NCBI GenBank assembly: GCA_045577755.1
Contig: JAZNJA010000070.1
Location: 1-26,476 of the forward strand
Source: CAMEON01 sp045577755
Lineage (GTDB): Bacteria; Bacillota; Clostridia; Oscillospirales; CAG-272
DNA length: 26,476 bases
Direction of reading: 5' to 3'
The notes under the pieces were generated by a model. That model worked only from the letters and a program-made list of their open reading frames with translations. It did no database searches and was not told the DNA's origin. The position numbers were made by a program, and so were the translations under genes. Shown in pieces: positions 15,185 to 23,350 of the stretch; position 1 is the stretch's first letter; each line of letters begins with the position of its first letter.

Positions 15185-18100
15185 TTAACCCTTGAAATAC
15201 TTCACAGCCGACTCGAACAGCTGCATATCGTACTCGCCGATGACGTTGCGGTAGAGGTTCTTACCGATACGCTCGGAGTGACCCATCTTACCCAGCACAC
15301 GGCCGTCGGGGGAGGTGATGCCCTCGATGGCACAGACCGAGCCGTTGGGGTTGAAGGCGGTGTCCATGGAAGGATTGCCTGCAAGGTCAACGTACTGAGT
15401 AGCGATCTGACCGTTCTCGGCCAGCTTCTTCACCAACTCGTCGGAGCAGAGGAAGCGACCCTCGCCGTGGGAGATCGGCACGGTGTAAATGTCACCGACG
15501 CTGGTGCCTGCCAGCCAAGGCGACTTGTTGGTGCAAACGCGGGTGCGCACCAGCTTGGACTGGTGGCGGCCGATGACGTTGTAGGTCAGGGTGGGACAGG
15601 ACTCGTCGGTGTCGATGATCTTACCGAAGGGCACCAGACCCAGCTTGATGAGGGCCTGGAAGCCGTTGCAGATACCCAGCATCAGACCGTCGCGGTTATC
15701 CAGCAGGTCAGCCACCTGAGCCTTGATGGCGGGGTTGCGGAAGAAGGCGGTGATGAACTTGGCGGAGCCGTCGGGCTCGTCGCCGCCCGAGAAGCCGCCG
15801 GGGATAAAGACCATGTTGGACTCTGCCAGCTTGGCGGCCACGGTCTCCACGCTCCTCGCCACGTCGTCAGCGGTGAGGTTGCGGATGACCACGATCTCGG
15901 GATCGGCACCTGCCCGCTCCAGCGCCTTGGCGGAATCGTACTCGCAGTTGGTGCCGGGGAACACGGGGATCAGGGCCTTGGGACGGGCACACTTCACGGC
16001 GGGAGCGGCGTTGCATCCGCCGTTGTAGGCGAAGACGGGGAGATCGCCCGTAGCGGGTACGGTAGTGGGGTAGACCCCCTCCAGAGTGGCCTCGTTGAGG
16101 GTCATCAGCTCGGCGACGGTAGCCTTGTCCTTGCCCAGCTCGATCACGGGCTCGGCGGTGGTCATACCCAGCTTCAGGGTGCCGCGGAGGGTCACGTCCT
16201 CGGTCAGCTCTGCCACGATGAAGCCGTAGAAGGGCAGATGCCAGTCGCTTGCGCTGAGCTTGGCGGTGGCCTTGAAGCCGATCTCGTTACCGAAGGCCAT
16301 CTTCATGACGGCCTCGGAAAGCCCGTTCTCCACGGCCCAAGCGGCCTTGACCTTCCCTTCCCCGCAGAGGGTGTGGAAGGTCTCCCAGGTCGCCTTGACG
16401 GACTCGGCGGTCTCGTCCACGGGAGCGAAGAGATACACGGGGTGGCCTGCCTCCTTGAACTCGGGGGTCAGTACCTCGCCCGCCTTGATGGGAGCAATGG
16501 CGAAGGAGATCAGCGTAGGAGGCACGTCCTTATCCAGGAAGGTACCCGACATGGAGTCCTTACCGCCGATAGCGGCGGTGCCCAGCTCGTTCTGGGCATC
16601 CATAGCGCCGAGAAGTGCGGCGAAGGGCTTACCCCAGCGGGCGGGCTCGTTCTTCAGCTTCTCGAAGAACTCCTGGAGGGTCAGGTACGCCAGCTTGTAA
16701 TCGGCACCCGCGGCCACCAGCTTGGCCATGGAGTTGTAGACGGCGGCGTGAGCGCCGCTGTAGGGGTCAATGCACATGGCGTCGGGATCCAGGCCCCATG
16801 CCATGACGCTGGCCTGGTCGGTGGACTGACCGGGCAGGGTGGGCAGGAGGGCGGCCATAGCCTGGGCGGGGGTCTTCTGGGTCTTACCGCCGAAGGGCAT
16901 GAGCACTGAGCCCGCGCCGATGGAGCCATCGAAGCGCTCCACCAGACCCCTGCGGGAAGCGGTCTTGAGGTCGGAAGCCATGTCGCGGAGATCCTTGTAG
17001 AGAGGCTTGGAGAAGGCGGACAGATCCTTCTCGGTGACCTCCACCTTGGTGTGCTTGTCGGCGCCGTTGGTGTTGAGGAAGGCGCGGGAGAGGTTGGCGA
17101 TGGTCTGCCCCTTCCAGGACATGACCATACGGGCCTCCTTTGTGACCACGGCCACGCGGTAGGCCTCCAGGTTCTCGGACTGGGCAAACTCAATGAACTG
17201 ATCGGCATCCTCGGCGGCCACCACCACGGCCATGCGCTCCTGAGACTCGGAGATGGCCAGCTCGGTGCCGTCCAGACCGTCGTACTTCTTGCGGACTGCG
17301 TCGAGGTCGATCTTCAAGCCGTCAGCCAGCTCACCAATGGCAACCGAAACACCGCCTGCGCCGAAATCGTTACAGCGCTTGATGAGGCGGGTGACCCCGG
17401 GGTTGCGGAACAGTCTCTGGATCTTGCGCTCCTCGGGAACGTTGCCCTTCTGGACCTCGGAGGCCATGGTGGTCAGAGACTTCATGTTGTGGGACTTGGA
17501 GGAGCCGGTTGCACCGCCGATACCGTCACGGCCGGTGCGGCCGCCCAGCAGGATGACCACGTCCCCTGCCTCGGGACGCTCACGACGGACGTTGTAGGCG
17601 GGAGCGGCGGCCACTACGGCACCGCACTCCAGACGCTTGGCTACGTAGCCCTCGTGGTAGACCTCGGCAACGTGACCCGTTGCCAGACCGATCTGGTTGC
17701 CGTAGGAGGAGTAGCCCGCGGCGGCGGTCTGTGCCAGCTTTCTCTGGGGAAGCTTACCGGGGAGCGTCTCGGCCAGGGTCTTGCGGGGGTCGCCGCCGCC
17801 CGTCACGCGCATAGCCTGATGGACGTAAGCGCGCCCCGACAGAGGATCGCGGATACAGCCGCCGATACAGGTGGCCGCGCCGCCGAAGGGCTCGATCTCG
17901 GTGGGGTGGTTGTGGGTCTCGTTCTTGAACATGAGGAGCCAATCCTGCTCCTCGCCATTGATCTCGGCGGTGACGTGGATGGAGCAGGCGTTGATCTCCT
18001 CAGACTCGTCCAGCTCGGGGAGCAGCCCCCGCTTCTTCAGCACCTTGGCACCGATGGTGGCGATGTCCATGAGGGTCTGGGGTCTCTTGGCGGCCTTCTC

Positions 18101-18880
18101 CTCGCCGTAGACCTCGATGCGGTTGGCGAGATAACGCTCATAGGCGTCGGCCACGGCGGGATCGTCGATCACCACGTTGTCGATGTGGGTGGAGAAGGTG
18201 GTATGACGGCAGTGGTCAGACCAGTAGGTGTCCACCACGCGGATCTCGGTGATGGTGGGATCACGCCCCTCCTCGTCGCGGAAGTAGGCCTGCAGGAACT
18301 TCAGATCGTCCAGATCCATGGCCAGGCCGAGGGAATCCAGCAGAGCGGAAAGTCCTGCCGCATCAAGGGAAATGAATCCCTCAACGGTTGCGACGGTCTC
18401 GGGGATGGCGTACTCGATGGCCAGAGTCTCAGGCTTGTCCATGGAGGCCTCGCGGCTCTCCACGGCGTTGATGACGTACTTCTTGATGGCGATGAGGTCG
18501 TCCTCGGAAAGCTCCCCCTCCAGGACGTAGACCTTGGCGGAGCGAACCGTGGGGCGGTCACCCCGGCTCTGGAGCTGGATGCACTGGGCGGCGGAGTCGG
18601 CCCGCTGGTCGAACTGACCGGGCAGAGGCTCCACGGCGAAGACGGTGGCGCCCTCGGCGTAGGCCAGGGTGTCGGTGACGGTGTCCAGCTGAGGCTCGGA
18701 GAAGACGGTGCGGACGGCCTGGGCGAAGAGGTCGGCCTCGATGTTCTCCACGTCGTAGCGGTTGAGGACGCGAACGCTCTTGAGGGCGGTGATGCCCACG
18801 AGGTTCTTCAGCTCGTTCAGAAGGCCGTTTGCCTCATGGGCGAGGGCGGGCTTCTTTTCAACAAATATGCGATAAACCAT
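15185..18880 (-). CDS. purL: Phosphoribosylformylglycinamidine synthase, full-length type
   Basis: Converts FGAR, glutamine and ATP to FGAM. The 1231-residue single chain combines an N-terminal PurS-like region (about 1-150), two synthetase halves and a C-terminal glutaminase. It is therefore the large PurL, not the three-piece PurSQL of Bacillus. Signatures include TYWSDHCRHTTF, FKNETHNHPTEIEPFGGAAT and GGRTGRDGIGGATGSS. The glutaminase has nucleophile Cys1071 in LGICNGFQ with partner His1201/Glu1203 in MGHSERIGK. The start at 18880 follows AAAGGA by about 10 nt; an in-frame ATG 21 nt earlier contains that ribosome site and is less likely. It lies 150 bp after purD. Confidence 0.97.
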   Translation of the reverse strand: MVYRIFVEKKPALAHEANGLLNELKNLVGITALKSVRVLNRYDVENIEADLFAQAVRTVFSEPQLDTVTDTLAYAEGATVFAVEPLPGQFDQRADSAAQCIQLQSRGDRPTVRSAKVYVLEGELSEDDLIAIKKYVINAVESREASMDKPETLAIEYAIPETVATVEGFISLDAAGLSALLDSLGLAMDLDDLKFLQAYFRDEEGRDPTITEIRVVDTYWSDHCRHTTFSTHIDNVVIDDPAVADAYERYLANRIEVYGEEKAAKRPQTLMDIATIGAKVLKKRGLLPELDESEEINACSIHVTAEINGEEQDWLLMFKNETHNHPTEIEPFGGAATCIGGCIRDPLSGRAYVHQAMRVTGGGDPRKTLAETLPGKLPQRKLAQTAAAGYSSYGNQIGLATGHVAEVYHEGYVAKRLECGAVVAAAPAYNVRRERPEAGDVVILLGGRTGRDGIGGATGSSKSHNMKSLTTMASEVQKGNVPEERKIQRLFRNPGVTRLIKRCNDFGAGGVSVAIGELADGLKIDLDAVRKKYDGLDGTELAISESQERMAVVVAAEDADQFIEFAQSENLEAYRVAVVTKEARMVMSWKGQTIANLSRAFLNTNGADKHTKVEVTEKDLSAFSKPLYKDLRDMASDLKTASRRGLVERFDGSIGAGSVLMPFGGKTQKTPAQAMAALLPTLPGQSTDQASVMAWGLDPDAMCIDPYSGAHAAVYNSMAKLVAAGADYKLAYLTLQEFFEKLKNEPARWGKPFAALLGAMDAQNELGTAAIGGKDSMSGTFLDKDVPPTLISFAIAPIKAGEVLTPEFKEAGHPVYLFAPVDETAESVKATWETFHTLCGEGKVKAAWAVENGLSEAVMKMAFGNEIGFKATAKLSASDWHLPFYGFIVAELTEDVTLRGTLKLGMTTAEPVIELGKDKATVAELMTLNEATLEGVYPTTVPATGDLPVFAYNGGCNAAPAVKCARPKALIPVFPGTNCEYDSAKALERAGADPEIVVIRNLTADDVARSVETVAAKLAESNMVFIPGGFSGGDEPDGSAKFITAFFRNPAIKAQVADLLDNRDGLMLGICNGFQALIKLGLVPFGKIIDTDESCPTLTYNVIGRHQSKLVRTRVCTNKSPWLAGTSVGDIYTVPISHGEGRFLCSDELVKKLAENGQIATQYVDLAGNPSMDTAFNPNGSVCAIEGITSPDGRVLGKMGHSERIGKNLYRNVIGEYDMQLFESAVKYFKG

Positions 18881-18922
18881 AACAGTTTTTCCTTTCGTCA
18901 TGATTCAAAAATGGTGGAGGTA

Positions 18923-19010
18923 TCGGGCGGACACCGCTGAGCCGGCTCAACACAGTGCGCCCTACCCTGTATATGAAACGATCGGTAGAGGCGCACCCAC
19001 GTGTGCGCCC
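18923..19010. repeat. Rearranged GTAGGGG-family repeats between purD and purL
   Basis: ATCGGGCGGACACC ... GTGCGCCCTACC (18922-18965) resembles the right arm of the 25854-25919 repeat with an insertion. GGTAGAGGCGCACCCACGTG continuing to GCGCC (18984-19010) resembles the left arm. Here the arms are back to back instead of face to face. Nothing coding is seen in this gap. Confidence 0.5.
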
Positions 19011-19030
19011 TCCACCACAAGGGAAACGGC

Positions 19031-20302
19031 TTATTCCTTCATTGCCTTCAAGGCTCTCTGTCCAATATCCTTGCGGCAGAAAGCATTGTCGAAGTGAATG
19101 GTCTCCACCTTGGCGTAGGAGGCGGCAATGGCCTCGGACAGGGTATTCGCCACCGAGGTCACACCCAGCACGCGACCGCCCGAGGTGACCAGCTTGCCGT
19201 CCTTGATGGCGGCGCCGGCCACGTAGACGCTGTCGGCCGCCTCGGCGGGAATGGTGATCTCAAATCCCTTCTCATAGCTCTGAGGGTAGCCCTCGGAGGC
19301 CATGATCACACAGCAGGCAGCCTTGTTCTCGGCGAATTTTACGGGCACCTCGTAGAGCTTGCCCGCGGTGACGGCCTGCATAACCGTCAGCAGATCGGTC
19401 TCCATAAGAGGCAGCACCACCTGGGTCTCGGGATCGCCGAAGCGGCAATTGTACTCAATGACCTTGGGGCCGTTCGGGGTCAGCATCAGACCGAAGTAGA
19501 GACAGCCCTTAAAGGTACGGCGCTCCATACGCATAGCCGCCACGGTGGGGATAAAGATCTTCTTCATGCACTCGGCGGCGATCTCGGGGGTATAGTAGGG
19601 GTTGGGCGCGACCGTGCCCATACCGCCGGTATTCAGTCCCTCGTCGCCGTCGTGAGCGCGCTTGTGATCCATGGAGGAGACCATAGGCACAATGGTGTTG
19701 CCATCGGTAAAGGCCAGCACCGACACCTCGGGGCCCGTAAGGAACTCCTCGATGACCACGTGATCTCCGCTGGCGCCGAAGACCTTGTCCGCCATCATGG
19801 AGCGGACCGCCTCCACAGCCTCCTCGCGGTTCTGAGCGATGATAACGCCCTTACCCAGAGCCAACCCGTCCGCCTTAATGACGGTAGGATAGGACACGGT
19901 ATCCAGGTAGGCGATGGCCTTGTCCATGTCCGAGAAGATCTCGTAGGCCGCGGTGGGAATACCGTACTTCTTCATCAGCCCCTTGGCAAAGGCCTTGGAG
20001 CCCTCGATGATGGCGGCCTTTCTGTCGGGACCGAAGCAGGGAATGCCCGCGTTGGTCAGGGCGTCCACGCACCCCAGCACCAGGGGATCGTCGGGGGTGA
20101 CCACGGCGTAGTCGATCTTGTTCTCGGAAGCAAACTTGACGATGCCGTCGATGTCCTTGGCCCCGATGTTCACGCAGGTCGCGTCGGCGGCGATACCGCC
20201 GTTACCGGGGAGACAGTAAATGGTCTCCACAGTGGGATTTTTCTTAATGGCCTTAATAACGGCGTGCTCGCGGCCGCCGCTGCCAATAACCAGAATGTTC
20301 AT
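19031..20302 (-). CDS. purD: Phosphoribosylamine-glycine ligase (GAR synthetase)
   Basis: Joins phosphoribosylamine, made by PurF, to glycine with ATP. It is 423 residues, family length. The N-terminal VIGSGGREHAV, the ATP-grasp core VIKADGLALGKGVIIA, EEFLTGPEVSVLAF, MDHKRAHDGDEGLNTGGMG and the metal-binding EYNCRFGDPETQ are all intact. The frame is open to 20386, but AAGGAG 6-8 nt before 20302 and the family N-terminus fix the start there. It is separated from the AICAR transformylase gene by 487 bp that contain a four-helix-bundle gene and 7-bp tandem repeats. Confidence 0.96.
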   Translation of the reverse strand: MNILVIGSGGREHAVIKAIKKNPTVETIYCLPGNGGIAADATCVNIGAKDIDGIVKFASENKIDYAVVTPDDPLVLGCVDALTNAGIPCFGPDRKAAIIEGSKAFAKGLMKKYGIPTAAYEIFSDMDKAIAYLDTVSYPTVIKADGLALGKGVIIAQNREEAVEAVRSMMADKVFGASGDHVVIEEFLTGPEVSVLAFTDGNTIVPMVSSMDHKRAHDGDEGLNTGGMGTVAPNPYYTPEIAAECMKKIFIPTVAAMRMERRTFKGCLYFGLMLTPNGPKVIEYNCRFGDPETQVVLPLMETDLLTVMQAVTAGKLYEVPVKFAENKAACCVIMASEGYPQSYEKGFEITIPAEAADSVYVAGAAIKDGKLVTSGGRVLGVTSVANTLSEAIAASYAKVETIHFDNAFCRKDIGQRALKAMKE

Positions 20303-20327
20303 ACGTTCTCCTTTTATCGCAGGTAGA

Positions 20328-20373
20328 TACAAGTTACAAGTTACAAGATACAAGATACAAGATACAAGATATA
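20328..20373. repeat. 7-bp tandem repeat array at end of four-helix-bundle unit
   Basis: Six consecutive 7-bp units (TACAAGT twice, then TACAAGA four times) occupy 20328-20369, followed by TATA. The inner 14 bp AGATACAAGATATA (20360-20373) are exactly complementary to TATATCTTGTATCT at 20734-20747 on the other side of the gene. Confidence 0.85.
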
Positions 20374-20724
20374 TCAGTCCTCGCACGACTTGATACTTGC
20401 CGATAACATAGCCATAAGCTCAATACAGTCTTTTTTCATAGAATCGAACTGTTTTTCTGTCAAATAAGAACAACTGTACGGTTATTCCAGCCAATATGCA
20501 GTTTCAGCGGCTTCCTTGCGGGCGATCTGTAGTTTGAAAACAAAATCTTTACGACTACTACCATAGACAGCCTCGGCAATATTTGCGCCAATGCTGGTAC
20601 CACTTCTCAAAATCTGTTTAGACAAAACAGTTTCGTGACACTCCTTCGCCAAGTAACGGTATAAATTCACGATTCGTTTAGCGAAGGACATACTTTTTTC
20701 TTTCAAAACACTTTCGATAGACAT
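20374..20724 (-). pseudogene. Four-helix-bundle protein (23S rRNA intervening-sequence type), one in-frame stop
   Basis: The first 80 codons encode a protein of the S23/IVP four-helix-bundle family, with typical blocks VNLYRYLAKECHETVLSKQI, LRSGTSIGANIAEAV and FKLQIARKEAAETAYWLE. A TAA at 20482-20484 stops it. The same frame then continues another 35 codons with expected family sequence (YLTEKQFDSMKKDCIELMAM) to a TGA at 20374-20376. The full product would be 116 residues, the usual length. The stop falls where the family often has Leu, so a single TTA-to-TAA change would explain it. No ribosome site precedes the ATG. Base and codon use are much more AT-rich than in the neighbours. It is probably inactive; a sequencing error or readthrough is possible. 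Confidence 0.8.
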
Positions 20725-20733
20725 AAGCCGTAC

Positions 20734-20785
20734 TATATCTTGTATCTGCCGAGCTTGCTCGGCGTGTATCTTATATCTTTGTATC
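20734..20785. repeat. Right-hand inverted repeat and hairpin of the four-helix-bundle unit
   Basis: TATATCTTGTATCT (20734-20747) pairs exactly with 20360-20373. It is followed by the palindrome GCCGAGCTTGCTCGGC (20748-20763) and degenerate GTATCTTATATCTTTGTATC copies up to the AICAR transformylase stop codon. Confidence 0.75.
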
Positions 20786-20789
20786 TGAA

Positions 20790-21974
20790 TCAGTGATGGA
20801 AGAGTCTCATGCCCGTGAACGCCATGGCCATACCGTACTTGTCACAGCACTCAATGACCAGATCGTCACGGATGGAGCCGCCGGGCTCGGCGATGTACTT
20901 GACGCCCGACTTCTTGGCGCGCTCGATGTTGTCGCTGAAGGGGAAGAAGGCATCCGAGCCGAGAGCCACGCCGTCGATGGTGTCGAGGTAAGCTCTCTGC
21001 TCCTCGCGGGTGAAGGGAGCGGGCTGGACGGTGAAGTACTTCTGCCAGTTGCCGTCGGCGGTGACGTCCTCCTCGTTCTGGTTGATGTAGCCGTCGATGA
21101 CGTTGTCGCGGTCGGGGCGGCCGAGGGTGTCCTTGAAGGGCAGGTTCAGCACCTTCTCGTGCTGGCGGAGGAACCAGGTGTCGGCCTTACCGCCTGCCAG
21201 TCTGGTGCAATGCACGCGGGACTGCTGACCGGCGCCCACACCGATGGCCTGACCGTCCACGGCGAAGCAGACGGAGTTGGACTGGGTGTACTTCAGAGTA
21301 ATGAGCGCCACGATGAGGTCGCGGATAGCCGACTCGGGCATATCCTTGTTGGCGGTCACGATATTGGTGAGCAGCTCGCGGTCGATCTTAAAGTTGTTCC
21401 GTCCCTGCTCAAAGGTGATGCCATAGACCTGCTTGCGCTCGATGGGATCGGGCACGAAGTCGGGGTCGATCTTGACGATGTTGTAGTTGCCCTTGCGCTT
21501 GGACTTGAGGATCTCCAGAGCCTCGGGCTCGTAGCCGGGGGCGATGATACCGTCCGAGACCTCACGCTTGATCATGAGGGCGGTGGTGATGTCGCAGACG
21601 TCGGAGAGAGCCACCCAGTCACCGAAGGAGCACATTCTGTCGGTTCCGCGGGCGCGGGCGTAGGCGCAGGCCAGAGGGGACTCGTCCAGACCGGGGATAT
21701 CGTCCACGAAGCAGGCCTTCTTCAGGGTCTCGGACAGGGGAATGCCCACGGCGGCGGAGGTGGGGGAGACGTGCTTGAAGGAGGTGACGGCGGGGAGACC
21801 CAGGGCGGCCTTCAGCTCCTTGACCAACTGCCAGGAGTTGAACGCGTCCAGGAAGTTGATGTAGCCGGGACGGCCGCAGAGGATCTCGATGGGCAGCTCG
21901 GACCCGTCGTGCATGTAGATCTTGGAGGGCTTCTGGTTGGGGTTACAGCCGTATTTCAGCTCGAATTCTTTCAT
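20790..21974 (-). CDS. purH: AICAR transformylase, stand-alone (no IMP cyclohydrolase domain)
   Basis: Transfers a formyl group from 10-formyl-THF to AICAR, giving FAICAR. At 394 residues it corresponds only to the transformylase part of bifunctional PurH (about 510-530 residues). The N-terminal MGS-like cyclohydrolase domain is missing. The catalytic Lys67-His68 pair is in FKHVSPTSAAVG. LKYGCNPNQKPS, TQSNSVCFAVDGQAIGVGAG, DAFFPFSDNI and the C-terminal GSIRDD ... FTGMRLFHH agree with the family. The missing cyclohydrolase is supplied by the PurO-like gene two genes upstream. AAGGAGA lies about 9 nt before the ATG. Some authors use the symbol purV for this form. Confidence 0.93.
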   Translation of the reverse strand: MKEFELKYGCNPNQKPSKIYMHDGSELPIEILCGRPGYINFLDAFNSWQLVKELKAALGLPAVTSFKHVSPTSAAVGIPLSETLKKACFVDDIPGLDESPLACAYARARGTDRMCSFGDWVALSDVCDITTALMIKREVSDGIIAPGYEPEALEILKSKRKGNYNIVKIDPDFVPDPIERKQVYGITFEQGRNNFKIDRELLTNIVTANKDMPESAIRDLIVALITLKYTQSNSVCFAVDGQAIGVGAGQQSRVHCTRLAGGKADTWFLRQHEKVLNLPFKDTLGRPDRDNVIDGYINQNEEDVTADGNWQKYFTVQPAPFTREEQRAYLDTIDGVALGSDAFFPFSDNIERAKKSGVKYIAEPGGSIRDDLVIECCDKYGMAMAFTGMRLFHH

Positions 21975-22036
21975 GTCGGTATATCTCCTTTTGTTTGATA
22001 CTTTTTCATTCCTCCGCCGTAGGGGAGGGGCTTGCG

Positions 22037-22522
22037 TTACACCAGCTTGCGCCAGATCTCATAGATCATGCAGTAGGCGTGGTGCTCCTCGGGGGCTTCC
22101 TCCACCAGCGCAAGCTGTGCCAGAACGGCATCCTTGTAGGTGGGGAGCAGGCCGAACTCGGTGAGTTTTTCGTAGGGGATAGAGGTAAATTCACCTCCGC
22201 AGTTGGTAATGGCACTAATGGACGAGCCATCCTCAACGAGATCGTAGCCGCAGAAGGTAAAGCCGCGCTTTTCCATATACTCCAAGGGGTCGATCTCGGG
22301 ACGCAGCATCACAGCCACGATCTGCCGGGTGTCGGGGCGCAGAGGAGAATCGGGAGATTCCAGCTCGTATAGATCCATGAGACAGCAATCAAAGGACACG
22401 ATCTCGTTGCGGTCGATCTTTCCTTCGGTGAACTCTCTGTATTTGTCGCTTGGAAAGAAGCGATCCGCCCCGAAATATCGCAGATTCCCTTCCCAAAACT
22501 CATGCAGAAGCTCAACGCTCAT
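22037..22522 (-). CDS. Uncharacterised 161-residue protein in purine cluster
   Basis: I cannot assign a function. The protein is acidic, soluble and lacks a signal peptide or membrane segment. It has an N-terminal helical part with many aromatics (LLHEFWEGNLRYFG), a central FDCCLMDLYELE, then FCGYDLVEDGSSISAITNCG and a C-terminal PEEHHAYCMIYEIWR. The last two blocks resemble, from memory, a family of small proteins of unknown function with a GYDLxxxxxxISAxTNCGGF pattern; this is weak. A GAGGAT ribosome site overlaps the stop codon of the IMP cyclohydrolase gene, and only 10 nt separate the genes, so translation is likely coupled. The ATG at 22522 is chosen for this site; the frame is open to 22585 inside the neighbour. 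Confidence 0.8.
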   Translation of the reverse strand: MSVELLHEFWEGNLRYFGADRFFPSDKYREFTEGKIDRNEIVSFDCCLMDLYELESPDSPLRPDTRQIVAVMLRPEIDPLEYMEKRGFTFCGYDLVEDGSSISAITNCGGEFTSIPYEKLTEFGLLPTYKDAVLAQLALVEEAPEEHHAYCMIYEIWRKLV

Positions 22523-22532
22523 GTCAATATCC

Positions 22533-23252
22533 TCAAACGTTCTTGTTGACGATCCTGGTCTCAGCCTCGCCCGTAGCCAGATCAATGTAGCGGACGAACA
22601 GGGACACCTTGTTGTCCTCGTTGAGGTTGGTCCAGATCAGGTCGGTCAGGGTGTCGATATCCACGTCGGGCAGCTCCAGGGTCTTGGGCTCACCCTCAAA
22701 GGAGGGCAGGGGGTTGCCGTCACCGTTGTAGGTGTGGATGAACTTGGCGCGGCCGCAGAGGGGATCGGAGTAGGCGTAGGTGAAGCGCTCGCAGGAGGAA
22801 TCGTCGCCCTCGGCGGACTTGAGGATGGACAGAGCGAAGTTCATGTCGCCGTCGGCCTCCCGGCGGATGATGCCCGAGATGCGGGGGGTGAAGTTGGGCT
22901 TGTCGTCCTCGAACTCACGGGTGCGGAGAGCCTGCTCGAAGGTCATCTGCTTGTCCATGAGATCGTAGATGGTGTCGGTCTGGTCGCCGTTGGTGACGAT
23001 GGTCTTGTTGCCCAGCACGCGGACGGGGTAGTAGATGATGAGGTGGGGATCCACCATCTTGGACTCGTCGAATGCCTTGGTACGCATGGCGTCGCCCTCG
23101 GCCACGAACACGCGGTTGCGGCTGTTGACGCTGCGGCCCATGATGAAGTAGGCGGTGACGGCCTTACTACCGTCGGCGGACTTACCGATGATGATGCCGC
23201 GGCCGTGGTAGGCCAGGGAGTTGAGCTCGTTTGCAATGGTATTGACCTTCAT
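22533..23252 (-). CDS. purO: IMP cyclohydrolase, PurO-like
   Basis: Predicted to close FAICAR to IMP, the last step of the pathway. The 239-residue protein resembles the archaeal PurO/IMP_cyclohyd family rather than the MGS-like domain of PurH. Blocks typical of that family include LAYHGRGIIIGKSADG, AYFIMGRSVNSRNRVF, VDPHLIIYYPVRVLGN, VTNGDQTDTIYD and PNFTPRISGII. AAGGAGC lies about 8 nt before the ATG at 23252; the frame is open nine codons further with no ribosome site. The neighbouring stand-alone AICAR transformylase lacks this activity, so the pair together replaces bifunctional PurH. The symbol is by analogy with archaeal purO. Confidence 0.88.
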   Translation of the reverse strand: MKVNTIANELNSLAYHGRGIIIGKSADGSKAVTAYFIMGRSVNSRNRVFVAEGDAMRTKAFDESKMVDPHLIIYYPVRVLGNKTIVTNGDQTDTIYDLMDKQMTFEQALRTREFEDDKPNFTPRISGIIRREADGDMNFALSILKSAEGDDSSCERFTYAYSDPLCGRAKFIHTYNGDGNPLPSFEGEPKTLELPDVDIDTLTDLIWTNLNEDNKVSLFVRYIDLATGEAETRIVNKNV

Positions 23253-23312
23253 GTTTATGCTCCTTTTTTTGAAAATCATGATTACCGACGGGGCAATTCA
23301 CAGATCACCCAC

Positions 23313-23334
23313 GGGCGCACCTATGTGTGCGCCC
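23313..23334. repeat. Single GGGCGCAC palindrome (GTAGGGG family arm)
   Basis: GGGCGCAC-CTATGT-GTGCGCCC is an 8-bp stem with a 6-nt loop in the gap between purN and the IMP cyclohydrolase gene. The core GGCGCACCTATGTGTGCGC is nearly the same as in the left arm at 25854-25877. Nothing else is seen in this 98-bp gap. Confidence 0.6.
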
Positions 23335-23350
23335 ACGTCAGGGGGATACC

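Noticed and set aside
20328..20369. Possible CRISPR-like array
   Set aside because: The units are 7 bp and contiguous without spacers; this is a simple tandem repeat.
19031..20386. 451-residue PurD with a hydrophobic N-terminus resembling a signal peptide
   Set aside because: The leading 28 codons are read from the 7-bp tandem repeat (repeated TLYL-like residues). PurD is cytoplasmic and its family start is at 20302 with AAGGAG upstream.
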